A DNA stretch of 64,000 bases, taken from NCBI GenBank assembly GCA_036705565.1, contig JAUBUY010000022.1; one strand, 5' to 3'. The position numbers and the translations under genes are program-made. Position 1 is the first letter of the stretch; every line of letters begins with the position of its first letter. The DNA is from Microcoleus sp036705565 (GTDB lineage Bacteria > Cyanobacteriota > Cyanobacteriia > Cyanobacteriales > Microcoleaceae). The notes beneath the pieces are model-generated. The model did not search any database. It saw nothing but the letters and a program-made list of their open reading frames with translations, and was not told the DNA's origin. This document shows positions 42,591-50,789 of this stretch, in pieces.

Positions 42591-42977
42591 ATGAAAATAA
42601 AAGCAATACATCATGTGGCGATTATTTGCTCGGATTACGAAGCATCGAAAAAATTTTATGTAGAAGTATTGGGATGTTCCATTATCAAAGAAACTTTCCG
42701 AACCGAGAGGAATTCTTACAAACTAGATTTGCGAGTCGGAAACGGGGACACCATCGAGCTTTTCTCATTTACCAATCCTCCTGAAAGAGTTAACAATCCT
42801 GAAGCTTGCGGTTTGAGACATTTAGCTTTTGCCGTAGAGGACATAGAAGCATCCGTTGCTTACTTAAAATCCCAAGAAGTAGAAGTAGAAAACATTCGCC
42901 TTGACGAAATTACCGAAAAACGGTTTACATTTTTCCGAGATCCCGACAACTTACCCTTAGAAATTTATGAAATTTAA
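42591..42977 (+). CDS. VOC/glyoxalase-family metalloprotein
   Basis: 128 residues from the ATG at 42591; longer frames from 42498 have no counterpart in the family. A glyoxalase/VOC fold with likely metal ligands His in IHHVAI, Glu in TIELFSF, His in LRHLAFAV and Glu in LPLEIYEI. Similar small VOC proteins are annotated as lactoylglutathione-lyase-like, but the reaction is unproven. Its leader contains the 27-bp inverted repeat. Confidence 0.85.
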   Translation: MKIKAIHHVAIICSDYEASKKFYVEVLGCSIIKETFRTERNSYKLDLRVGNGDTIELFSFTNPPERVNNPEACGLRHLAFAVEDIEASVAYLKSQEVEVENIRLDEITEKRFTFFRDPDNLPLEIYEI

Positions 42978-43014
42978 GGAGGTTCCCGAGTTTGTAAAGT
43001 CGCTCTTAAGTCAA

Positions 43015-43128
43015 TAAGCTGTCACGCATTTAAATTGCATATTCAGGGCGGGATCTTAGGCCCAACCCCTACTCCCCACAAGACGGCGAATTGTTTGTTG
43101 ACATTCTATTTAAATGCACAACAGCTTA
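43015..43128. mobile_element. MITE-like element with TAAGCTGT ends, copy 2
   Basis: 114 bp. TAAGCTGTCACGCATTTAAA on the left and TTTAAATGCACAACAGCTTA on the right are inverted ends; the middle holds GGGCGGG and CCCCACAAGACGG. Same family as 15314-15424 and 48137-48246. Confidence 0.78.
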
Positions 43129-43289
43129 GGTGGGGTGTGCATTGCCCTAAAAACTGCATGATTCATTCTAAATCTAAAATCTAAAATTTAAAATCTAAAA
43201 TTGTATAATGGACTATCTCATCAGAAACACCACGCTCGGATTGCCTGCTTTCATGCTATTTATAGCCATAGTAGCTACAGGTAAAACAG

Positions 43290-43511
43290 GTAATGTGGTC
43301 GCCATTCTACAAAAATATGGTAAAAACCGCAAAACTGCGAAATGCGCGATCGGGCTTTGGCATTTTACCGACTTGGCCGACTTTTATGCCGCTGGCTTAT
43401 ATTCCGATCGATCACTTTCTAGTGAGCAAAGAAATTGGTGTTTCAAAGATTCGTACTGGCCGAAATGTCGGTTCGGATCATTTGCCGTTAATTACAGATT
43501 TGGTCATTTGA
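43290..43511 (+). pseudogene. C-terminal remnant of an endonuclease/exonuclease/phosphatase-family gene
   Basis: About 73 codons in one frame: MWSPFYKNMVKTA, then GFGILPTWPTFMPLAYIPID and GRNVGSDHLPLITDLVI. The final SDHLP motif and the IDH-FLVS strand are the catalytic end of EEP-family enzymes (Asp and His of the active site), but the N-terminal Mg-binding half and the GDxN motif are absent. A competing frame (43208-43537) gives a protein-like beginning only by chance. The fragment sits between a MITE-like element and the 48-bp repeats, suggesting rearrangement. Confidence 0.7.
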
Positions 43512-43562
43512 AGGAAGTTAAAGCAGTGACTGATTAGAAATTGGATCTTTCATTATTTTTAG

Positions 43563-43822
43563 GAACGGGCAAGATGCCCGTTCCACAATAAAACTGAATT
43601 TTTGTGGAACAGGCATCTTGCCTGTTCTTCCCACAATAAAACTGAATTTGTGTGGCACAGGCATCTTGCCTGTTCTTCCGACAATAAAACTGAATTGTTG
43701 TGGAACAGGCATCTTGCCTGTTCTTCCCACAATAAAACTGAATTGTTGTGGAACAGGCATCTTGCCTGTTCTTCCCACAATAAAACTGAATTGTTGTGGA
43801 ACAGGCATCTTGCCTGTTCTTG
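43563..43822 (+). repeat. 48-bp tandem repeat, five units
   Basis: Unit: GGAACAGGCATCTTGCCTGTT followed by CTTCCCACAATAAAACTGAA and TTGTTGT. AGGCATCTTG words start at 43611, 43659, 43707, 43755 and 43803, an exact 48-bp step. Each unit contains the palindrome AACAGGCATCTTGCCTGTT and a CCACAA..TTGTGG stem. Because 48 is divisible by three, several frames stay open, which makes spurious ORFs. Not a CRISPR: no unique spacers. Confidence 0.9.
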
Positions 43823-43862
43823 AGGATTTGACAGAGCCATCAAAGTAATATAAAATCTCAAA

Positions 43863-45533
43863 TCATATAACTTTTATTCTCTCCAATTGTGCTTCTAAGT
43901 TCTCGATTAAATTATTTACTAACTGTAACTGGTACTGTTGAACATTCATATTTAATGGCTCTTTGCTGTCTTGAAAACAGATAACTTTTCCGGCGATTTC
44001 CTTGTAGTGTTGCAGCATGGAAAAAGTATCGGTACTGAAGCGAGCGAGATAGTTTTTAGCAGCCTCGCTGCAAATTTCCGTTACTTGATTTAGATAAGCT
44101 TCTGGCGATTCAGGCGGCTTTTCATACCCAGTTCTTTTATTCAAAATATAGCTAGCACCGCCGACTACTGCGGCTCCCACGGGCCCGCCCAATAGCCAAC
44201 CTAAGCCTGTGGCGATCGCCACAGGAGTCACTTCACTGTCGATCGACTTTTGAGCTGGAGGTGGTGGCGGTTCCGGTAAGCTAACTTGCGGGGATGGAGG
44301 AAAGGAAATCAAAAGTGCGATCGGCTGTTCTTTATCAAAGAACTCGCAAGCTTTATTTACCCATTCTGCGATGGTTTGCTGCTGCTTCAACACCTCTCGC
44401 TCAAATTTTAGCTTCCAGGCATCAAAACTCCCTTCCTGGAGCGACAGCGCCATTTCCGATTGATACCGCTGCAAAAGTGTGGGCTGGTAAAGCCAAATCT
44501 CGAAATCGGAAACGCTGGCTTGAAAGCCTTTTGATATCAGTTTTTCAGCTTTTTGTTTAATTTCAATTTTGTCTTTGTGCTTCTTTTGAGCAGCGGCTAT
44601 TTCTGCGGTGACAGTTTCAGCTTTGGCTCGAAGAGATTGGCAAATTTTAGTAGCTATAGCTTCAATTCTGGGCAACTTAACTGCTAGTTGTTCCTGTCGA
44701 TCTGCCACAATACTCTGCAAAGCCGATTCAAAGCTGGCAATTCCTGTAGTTTGGGCGGCCGCCACATCTCCTTTCAGCCTCGCCCTCAAAGCCGGCAAAG
44801 CATCGACGCGGTAGATATTGCTGATATTGTTCGGCAAGTTCGAGCGAAAACTTTCGGCAACAAACAACAAGCGATTGTAAACTTGTTTTTGGTCGTCTGG
44901 TTCGAGTAGATTGAGAAAATTGGCAACAAAGACGACTGTGTTGATGTTGCGATCGCTCAACCAATCTCTCAAGTTCTCCCGTTCGCCTAAAGTCATCAAT
45001 TTGCGAGCATCTAAAACCTGCACAACCAAATCAGCCGTTAGCAATTTATCCCGAACCAAATTATCCTGTTCTTCGCGATCGTTGGTTCCCGGCAAATCCA
45101 GCAATTCCACACCGGTTTGCAGGAATGGATGGGGACAGTAAACATTCACGGCTGCCACATCATCCCGCATTTGTCTCGCGTCGTCAAGGATGGCGTAGCG
45201 TTTCAAAACATCAGTCCCCGGTTCGCTAATTTCCGTGCCGTCTTTGAGGGTAATTTTTGCGCGCAATTCCTCGCCGTAGTTGACATAAATGGCAGCACCT
45301 GTAGTGGGCACAAGGTCGATCGGCAAAGCACGATTTCCAAGCATTGCATTGAGCAAAGTTGACTTGCCGTAGTTAAACGGGCCAAAGACAGCTATTTGAA
45401 AAGTTGGTTTGGCGAGATACTCGCAGATTGAGGTTGTATCTAGATAAAGTTGGGAGTTTTTGTCGAGTTCGAGAATACCGAGTGCTGATTTGAGATTGTC
45501 GGTGAGGTATTGATAAATTTCGGGTTGTTGCAT
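43863..45533 (-). CDS. Dynamin-like GTPase, second of pair (556 aa)
   Basis: GTPase domain with G1 FGPFNYGKSTLLNAML (about 49-64), a G2-like Thr region (VPTTGAAIYV), G3 DLPGTND and the ANFLNLL strand at the G4 position, where NKxD is not conserved. The middle and C-terminal part is helical coiled coil, with a hydrophobic stretch at about 444-468 (VAIATGLGWLLGGPVGAAVV) that could act as a paddle or membrane insert. Bacterial dynamins bind and fuse or stabilise membranes. It begins 14 nt after the first dynamin gene ends, forming an operon. Confidence 0.88.
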   Translation of the reverse strand: MQQPEIYQYLTDNLKSALGILELDKNSQLYLDTTSICEYLAKPTFQIAVFGPFNYGKSTLLNAMLGNRALPIDLVPTTGAAIYVNYGEELRAKITLKDGTEISEPGTDVLKRYAILDDARQMRDDVAAVNVYCPHPFLQTGVELLDLPGTNDREEQDNLVRDKLLTADLVVQVLDARKLMTLGERENLRDWLSDRNINTVVFVANFLNLLEPDDQKQVYNRLLFVAESFRSNLPNNISNIYRVDALPALRARLKGDVAAAQTTGIASFESALQSIVADRQEQLAVKLPRIEAIATKICQSLRAKAETVTAEIAAAQKKHKDKIEIKQKAEKLISKGFQASVSDFEIWLYQPTLLQRYQSEMALSLQEGSFDAWKLKFEREVLKQQQTIAEWVNKACEFFDKEQPIALLISFPPSPQVSLPEPPPPPAQKSIDSEVTPVAIATGLGWLLGGPVGAAVVGGASYILNKRTGYEKPPESPEAYLNQVTEICSEAAKNYLARFSTDTFSMLQHYKEIAGKVICFQDSKEPLNMNVQQYQLQLVNNLIENLEAQLERIKVI

Positions 45534-45547
45534 ATTGTTGTTTTATT

Positions 45548-47623
45548 TCAAGCGGATGCTAGGAAAGCTTGATATAGCGATTCGATACTCTGCGACTGGG
45601 CAGAAACATCAGCCTCCAATTTTTTCAACCGCTGTGATTCAGCCTGACAATTAATCTCGCGAGATTCCTTTTGTTCCAGCAAATTATCTAACTCTGATTT
45701 CCGAGAATTGATATCACCATTCATGCGATCGCCCACTTCCCGCCCGTAAACATCAAAACACTCTTTTACAGCATCGTGAATCGGCTGCCACTGCTCTTGA
45801 GCCACCTGCGGCAGATATTTCACTAGCTCTTTTTTCGCCGCTTTCACCAACTGTTTATGAGCTCCGTCTGCTTGCAAAACCCCAACACCCATCCCCAATA
45901 AAGCCAAGTACAGCGGCCCCAAAACAATCCCCGTCAAACTAGCAAGAATCGTACTGACGCTCAACACAGTAATTAAGTTGAGCAGGATATTTTTCCAATC
46001 AAAACCTGCTCCTGCCATTGCTACGCCTGCCAGATTCCCGGTCGTTAACGAGAACAATCCCATCGCCCATTTTGCCCAACTGGGCGAGTTATCTTCGTTC
46101 GAGTTGCTGACTGCTGCTGGTATTTTTTGTCCCGTTAGTTTTTCGGTGATTTTTTCAGTCACTTTCGTGTAAGATGCTCCGTAATTTGCGGCACTTTTCG
46201 AGAGTTGCGAAAATGCTGAATTCATCTCTTGTTCAGCAGTTAGAGTCCAAGCTGCTAGTTTGTCATTGATGTACTGCTCGAATGCTCGTTTGAGCGATGC
46301 TTCAAAGGCTTCTCGCTTGCCTTGGCTGAAGAAATCCAGAAATCTCAGTTCAGGTTGATACCGTAAGAAATCTGTTTCAAAGGTATTTTCTAAGTTGAGA
46401 ACGTAGGTGCGGAAAGAATCTGCGATCGCCCGCGATTTACTATCTCTAACTTCGATAATTTCTTGTTGAAACTCATCGCGAATGTGAGTCAGCTTTTTAA
46501 ACTCCGGCTCAACTGAATTAATCTTTTCCTTCAATTCATTGACATCGCGATCGAGTAATGGTAATCTGCGCCCAACAGTTTCGCGGACACGAGCAGAAAT
46601 TTGACGCGCCAAAGTCCTCGCCGGACGCAATTCCGAAATCGCTCTTTCCTGGGTCAAAAACGTATTTAGTGCCGCCATGAACTCGGGAAAACCAGTACCT
46701 GCCAAATCCGCATCCGGGTTTTTCATCCGCAATCTGAGCGCCTTAATTGAGGTAATTGCAAACACTCGCTCGTCGTAAATGTCGTGGCCTTCTGTTAAAC
46801 AATATTCAGCCAAATTAGCTTGAAAAACCCGCCGCAGTTTCCCTTCTGCTTCTGCCAATTCTTCAGGATCATCCGGGTCAATCAAACTTTCCCGCACCTG
46901 ATCCCAAGCATTTATCAGGAAGAAAATGCTCAATCCGCGATTTTTGATGTAATTTTCTAGATAGCGTCTTTCGCCCATTGTGCAAGGCTGAGTGGCTCTA
47001 AGTACAAATAAAATAGCGTGGCAGTTGTTGATGTAACCGAGAGATAATTCATTCCGGGCTTCTGTATCGTTCAGTCCGGGACTGTCTACTATTTCTATGC
47101 CTTTTTCCAGCAAAGGTAAGGGATATTCTACTACGGCGCAATCGATATCTGGAAATGCTGGTTTCTTTTCTTCTTCTAAGCGTTTTGCCTCAGCGGGGTC
47201 AATTGTGTAGTTCTGTTTAAAACTTTTAAAATCTAGCTGTTTTGGGCTTTTGCCGTCATTGAAATAAACGGTGACTTTTTTTTCTGAACCGTAGCGCAAA
47301 ATCGTCAGCAAAGCTGTACAGGGGTTTACGTCGCTGGGCAGTAAGTTTTCGCCGATTAACGCATTGAGAAAAGTGCTTTTACCGCGTTTCATGTCGCCTA
47401 GCACTAGCAGCCGAAAGACTCCTTGGCGCAAGTTTTTACTGGCGATATCAATGTCGGCGTTGTCTGTTTCTAAACCGAGTTTTCCCGATGCTTCTCCTCC
47501 TGCTAATTCTGATTGGTTGATGGCTGTGGCGATGTTGCTGAGGCGAGTGGCAATTTCTCGGCGGACGGCGGCTACTCGCTCTAAATCGTTGAGAAAGTTG
47601 CTAGTTTCTACTTTAAGGTTCAT
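45548..47623 (-). CDS. Dynamin-like GTPase, first of pair (691 aa)
   Basis: G1 LGDMKRGKSTFLNALIG (about 76-92), G2 Thr in NPCTALLTILRYG, G3 DSPGLNDTEARN, and G4 NAWDQVRE. The long helical remainder has a coiled-coil region and a hydrophobic pair at about 540-600 (GLFSLTTGNLAGVAMAGAG; NLITVLSVSTILASLTGIVL), suggesting membrane insertion. AGGAA lies 7 nt before the ATG. It differs in size and sequence from the second dynamin, so the two likely form a hetero-complex, as in other paired bacterial dynamins. Confidence 0.9.
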   Translation of the reverse strand: MNLKVETSNFLNDLERVAAVRREIATRLSNIATAINQSELAGGEASGKLGLETDNADIDIASKNLRQGVFRLLVLGDMKRGKSTFLNALIGENLLPSDVNPCTALLTILRYGSEKKVTVYFNDGKSPKQLDFKSFKQNYTIDPAEAKRLEEEKKPAFPDIDCAVVEYPLPLLEKGIEIVDSPGLNDTEARNELSLGYINNCHAILFVLRATQPCTMGERRYLENYIKNRGLSIFFLINAWDQVRESLIDPDDPEELAEAEGKLRRVFQANLAEYCLTEGHDIYDERVFAITSIKALRLRMKNPDADLAGTGFPEFMAALNTFLTQERAISELRPARTLARQISARVRETVGRRLPLLDRDVNELKEKINSVEPEFKKLTHIRDEFQQEIIEVRDSKSRAIADSFRTYVLNLENTFETDFLRYQPELRFLDFFSQGKREAFEASLKRAFEQYINDKLAAWTLTAEQEMNSAFSQLSKSAANYGASYTKVTEKITEKLTGQKIPAAVSNSNEDNSPSWAKWAMGLFSLTTGNLAGVAMAGAGFDWKNILLNLITVLSVSTILASLTGIVLGPLYLALLGMGVGVLQADGAHKQLVKAAKKELVKYLPQVAQEQWQPIHDAVKECFDVYGREVGDRMNGDINSRKSELDNLLEQKESREINCQAESQRLKKLEADVSAQSQSIESLYQAFLASA

Positions 47624-47656
47624 GGGTATTTCCTGATAGTTTCCTGCTTGACATTC

Positions 47657-47989
47657 TCAAATTTTGTCTTCTTCAATAAACATTTTGTAAGCTATGAAAG
47701 CAATGCCTCCCACTATCAGCGCGGCTGCCAGCCAAGATGCTATGCGAACTGCAACGATAACAGCAATGACAATGCCTGTAAATTGAGCGGCTGCTATAAT
47801 TTTTCTGCGCCACTGTTTGAGTTTGCCGTTAACTTGGCTGTCGGGTTCTTGGTACTTGCTTGTTAGATGTTCGGGCACTGAACGGTCAATTTCGGCTTCT
47901 AGTTCGCGGAGCCTAATTTCTTGTTCGCGCTTCCGCAGTTCTTGTTCTTTGCGCCGGAGTTCTCTGGATTTGTTGTCTGGAGAATTCAT
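47657..47989 (-). CDS. Small coiled-coil membrane protein of the dynamin operon (110 aa)
   Basis: The N-terminal 45 residues are highly charged and form a likely coiled coil (RKEQELRKREQEIRLRELEA). A hydrophobic part follows at about 67-102 with two short helices (AAAQFTGIVIAVIVAVRIA; AALIVGGIAFIAYKMFI). It ends 33 nt before the first dynamin gene on the same strand. It could anchor or recruit the GTPases, which is inference from operon position. Family not recognised. Confidence 0.65.
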   Translation of the reverse strand: MNSPDNKSRELRRKEQELRKREQEIRLRELEAEIDRSVPEHLTSKYQEPDSQVNGKLKQWRRKIIAAAQFTGIVIAVIVAVRIASWLAAALIVGGIAFIAYKMFIEEDKI

Positions 47990-48136
47990 AAATTTTAGCC
48001 TGTTTTTCGCTGAAAAAATGTGTTATTTATTGTCAATGTTGCGGAGCGATAAGTTCTCTACGACTGTAACTCACCTTTTCCGGCGTGTCGAGAAATGTTA
48101 AGAAATTTTAAAAAGGGCGATTCCCTACGGGATAGC

Positions 48137-48246
48137 TACGCTGTCGCGCATTTAAATTGTATATTCAGGGCGGGCTTTTAGGCCCACCCCACCCCACAAG
48201 ACGGGGAATTGTTTTTTAACAGACAATTTAAATGTAGAACAGCTTA
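48137..48246. mobile_element. MITE-like element with TAAGCTGT ends, copy 3
   Basis: 110 bp; left end (TACGCTGTCGCGCATTTAAA) and right end (TTTAAATGTAGAACAGCTTA) are inverted; the middle again has GGGCGGG and CCCCACAAGACGG. It differs by one base from TAAGCTGT at the left end. Confidence 0.75.
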
Positions 48247-48303
48247 CGCTTCACGACTAATTAAGCCGATCGCCCTACGCCCCAGACTAGCCGATGCAAA
48301 TCA

Positions 48304-48825
48304 TCAATAGCCTTCGGGGCCGATAGTCGTGCGATCGCACTCAGCTTCCGACAAATCAACCAAACGCGATCGAAATAAGTTGCATCCCGCTAATTGAGCT
48401 TTGGTTAACTTTGCTTTCTCCAAATTAGCACGGCTCAAATCCGCATATCTCAAATCGGCATTCGTCAAATCTGCATTGTACAAATCCGCACCTTGCAAAT
48501 TGGCTTTCTGCAAATTAGCACCTTGCAAATTGGCGTGACGCAAATTTGCTCTTGATAAGTTTGCTCTTGATAAAGTTGCTTCCGACAAGTTAGCTTGATA
48601 AAGTTGAATATCGCCCAATTCAGCATCTTGCAAATCAGTTTTATAAAGATTGGCTTGAGTCAAATTTCCGTAGGGCAAATAAGCTCGCCTCAGAACGCTA
48701 CCAGAAAGATTTATTTCTGTCAAATCTGCTTGAAACAAGTTATCTTCACTTAAGTCAACTGCGTTAAAGTTTCGCTGGCCCTCAGCATACTGAGCGAGCA
48801 ATTCCTCAGCGCTTAGCTTTTGCAT
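48304..48825 (-). CDS. Pentapeptide-repeat protein
   Basis: About 173 residues. The frame includes a GTG at 48831, but the ATG at 48825 has GAGGGG at the right distance and is chosen. From about residue 20 to 160 the chain is a run of A(D/N)LXX-type pentapeptides (ADLTEINLSGSVLRRAYLPY; ANLSRANLRHANLQGANLQK), which fold into a right-handed square beta-helix. Such proteins occur widely in cyanobacteria with unknown roles. No signal peptide. Confidence 0.92.
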   Translation of the reverse strand: MQKLSAEELLAQYAEGQRNFNAVDLSEDNLFQADLTEINLSGSVLRRAYLPYGNLTQANLYKTDLQDAELGDIQLYQANLSEATLSRANLSRANLRHANLQGANLQKANLQGADLYNADLTNADLRYADLSRANLEKAKLTKAQLAGCNLFRSRLVDLSEAECDRTTIGPEGY

Positions 48826-49052
48826 TTTCACCCCTCATGACGACAGCTACTGCAGCCAATCCATAACAGTAATTAATGGTTATTATTCTGCGTATTTATA
48901 CTTAGGCATATTCTTATGTTAAGCTTGTGTAACAACAGTCGCATTTTTTCTAAGATTTTTTTTATATTTGTAAATTTCTGCCTTGCTTAACCAGTAAGCG
49001 GTTAGTAATGTCAAGATCGATCGAGAAACCAAAGCCAATCCTCTACTGAAAT

Positions 49053-50591
49053 ATGCCAGAACTTCCTCTCTCCATTGCTCAGCACTACCACGAACGGACA
49101 AAATACGACCCTGAAACCATTGCCGCTAAAAGCAAACAGCTAGATTGGACAGAGCAACCTGTGCCTTTCAAAGAATATAAAATTGGAGCGTATTTTGACC
49201 TCAAGCCTTATCTCAAAGACCCCTCGGAGGATGCCGATGCCGATCCCGATGCCGCTTGGTGGCATCGGTTATCTAGCTTGTTGCTGTGCAGCTACGGGTT
49301 GACGGCGAAAGTGCAGACGGTAGACGACAGCTACCTGTATTTGCGATCCGCACCGTCGGCGGGTGGACTCTACCCAGCAGAGGTTTATTTAATTTCCCGT
49401 GGCACTGCCCAGTTGCCGGCCGGACTCTACAACTATCAGTGCAGAACTCATTCACTTGTTCATTTTTGGGACAGTCAAGTTTGGCCGACATTGCAAGCAG
49501 CTTGTTTCCAGTCGCCCGCGCTAGAAAATACCCAATTGGCGATCGCCATTACCACTGTTTTTTTCCGTTCTTCTTGGCGTTACGAAGACCGAGCTTATCG
49601 GCGAATTTTTCTAGACACCGGTCATTTATTGAGCAATATCGAGTTAGCTTGCGCCGTCAACGATTACCGACCTCACCTGATTGGAGGATTCGCCGACGAA
49701 GCTGTCAATGAATTACTGTACATCGACTCGGATCAAGAAGGAGCAATTTGTGTAGTTGCTTTAGCCGACTTGCTAGATATTGACCAAAACTTGCCTAAAT
49801 TTAAAACAGCTTTGCCCGGAAACACCACGACAGATTACCCGAAAATTTCCGAAGGTCAACTGTTAAAATACCTCCACAAAGCGACGCATTTAGAATCAGA
49901 CCCTACCGGATCTGACGGCTGGAAAGTTGATGAAAATGAAGGGGAATTAGAAGATAAATACAACTTTCCCTTTTGTACTAAAGTTTCGACTGTCACTCCT
50001 TCGATTCCTTGGGGAGTGAACCTGGAAACTTTAGAAAACACTATGCTCAAAAGGCGTTCGACCCGTGCTTATACAGGTGCTTCTTTGAGCTTGGGCGAAC
50101 TGCTAGCTATGCTGGATTTTACTTACCAGCCGCAGCACTATATCGACCAAGGATTAGACGGTAATCCAGACTATTTCGATCTAAGTTTGATCGAGACTTT
50201 TATTGCTGTTTCGGGAGTGCATGGGTTAGAAGAAGGCTGTTACTATTACGCTCCGAAAGCTCAAGAATTGCGGCAAATTCGGTTTAAAAATTTCCGCAGG
50301 GAATTGCATTTTTTGTGTTTGGGGCAAGACTTGGGCAGAGATGCGGGGGCGCTGTTGTTTCACACGGCGGATTTGAACAGGGCTGTAGCAAAATATGGCG
50401 ATCGAGTTTACCGCTATTTGCACATGGACGCGGGTCATTTGGGCCAGCGGTTGAATTTAGCAGCTATGCAACTGCGTTTGGGTGTCAGCGGTATCGCGGG
50501 CTTTTTTGACGATCGTGTCAATGACGTTCTCGGTATTCCTGCGGGTGAGGCTGTGCTTTATATTACCAGTCTGGGAAGACCTCGATCGTAA
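49053..50591 (+). CDS. SagB/ThcOx-family dehydrogenase (two nitroreductase-like domains)
   Basis: 512 residues. The first domain (about 30-240) has the SagB motif RSAPSAGGLYPAEVYL and the DTGHLLSNIELAC helix; the second (about 325-512) begins MLKRRSTRAYTGASLSLGEL and has DAGHLGQRLNLAAMQLRLG and GEAVLYITSLGRP. The family uses FMN, in some cases to oxidise azolines in peptide toxins. There is no precursor peptide or YcaO gene nearby, so a RiPP role is not supported; a general oxidoreductase is more likely. It is divergent from the pentapeptide gene with a 220-bp gap. Confidence 0.88.
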   Translation: MPELPLSIAQHYHERTKYDPETIAAKSKQLDWTEQPVPFKEYKIGAYFDLKPYLKDPSEDADADPDAAWWHRLSSLLLCSYGLTAKVQTVDDSYLYLRSAPSAGGLYPAEVYLISRGTAQLPAGLYNYQCRTHSLVHFWDSQVWPTLQAACFQSPALENTQLAIAITTVFFRSSWRYEDRAYRRIFLDTGHLLSNIELACAVNDYRPHLIGGFADEAVNELLYIDSDQEGAICVVALADLLDIDQNLPKFKTALPGNTTTDYPKISEGQLLKYLHKATHLESDPTGSDGWKVDENEGELEDKYNFPFCTKVSTVTPSIPWGVNLETLENTMLKRRSTRAYTGASLSLGELLAMLDFTYQPQHYIDQGLDGNPDYFDLSLIETFIAVSGVHGLEEGCYYYAPKAQELRQIRFKNFRRELHFLCLGQDLGRDAGALLFHTADLNRAVAKYGDRVYRYLHMDAGHLGQRLNLAAMQLRLGVSGIAGFFDDRVNDVLGIPAGEAVLYITSLGRPRS

Positions 50592-50602
50592 GAATGAGCG
50601 AA

Positions 50603-50636
50603 TCGATTTTAGATTTTAGATTTTAGATTTTAGATT
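50603..50636 (-). repeat. GATTTTA heptamer tandem repeat
   Basis: Four GATTTTA units between the SagB-type gene and mnmE. Similar blocks: 32513-32554, 41211-41240, 43168-43200, 52882-52918, 57482-57519, 62633-62656. Confidence 0.7.
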
Positions 50637-50789
50637 GAAGGATTGGCCGGGCTGATTTACGGTAGGAACCACTCAATCTGCCAAAAATCAACCAAGCGAG
50701 TCAGTCAATCTTCTGAATTTTCAAGTGATAGCAGTAAAGTGAGGATTGCAAACCTGTAATAGAGAGGTTTTACGTAAGTCCTGCTATTG

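Noticed and set aside
43208..43537. 109-codon frame over the EEP remnant
   Set aside because: The other frame (43290-43511) carries the SDHLP and IDH motifs, so this one is chance.
43563..43822. Possible CRISPR array
   Set aside because: The whole 48-bp unit repeats without unique spacers, and no cas gene is near.
43518..43861. Several overlapping 73-100 codon frames on both strands
   Set aside because: They are produced by the 48-bp repeat, whose period is a multiple of three; the translations are simple repeats.
49053..50591. RiPP biosynthesis cluster around the SagB-like gene
   Set aside because: No YcaO, precursor peptide or transporter gene is near; the neighbours are a pentapeptide protein and mnmE.
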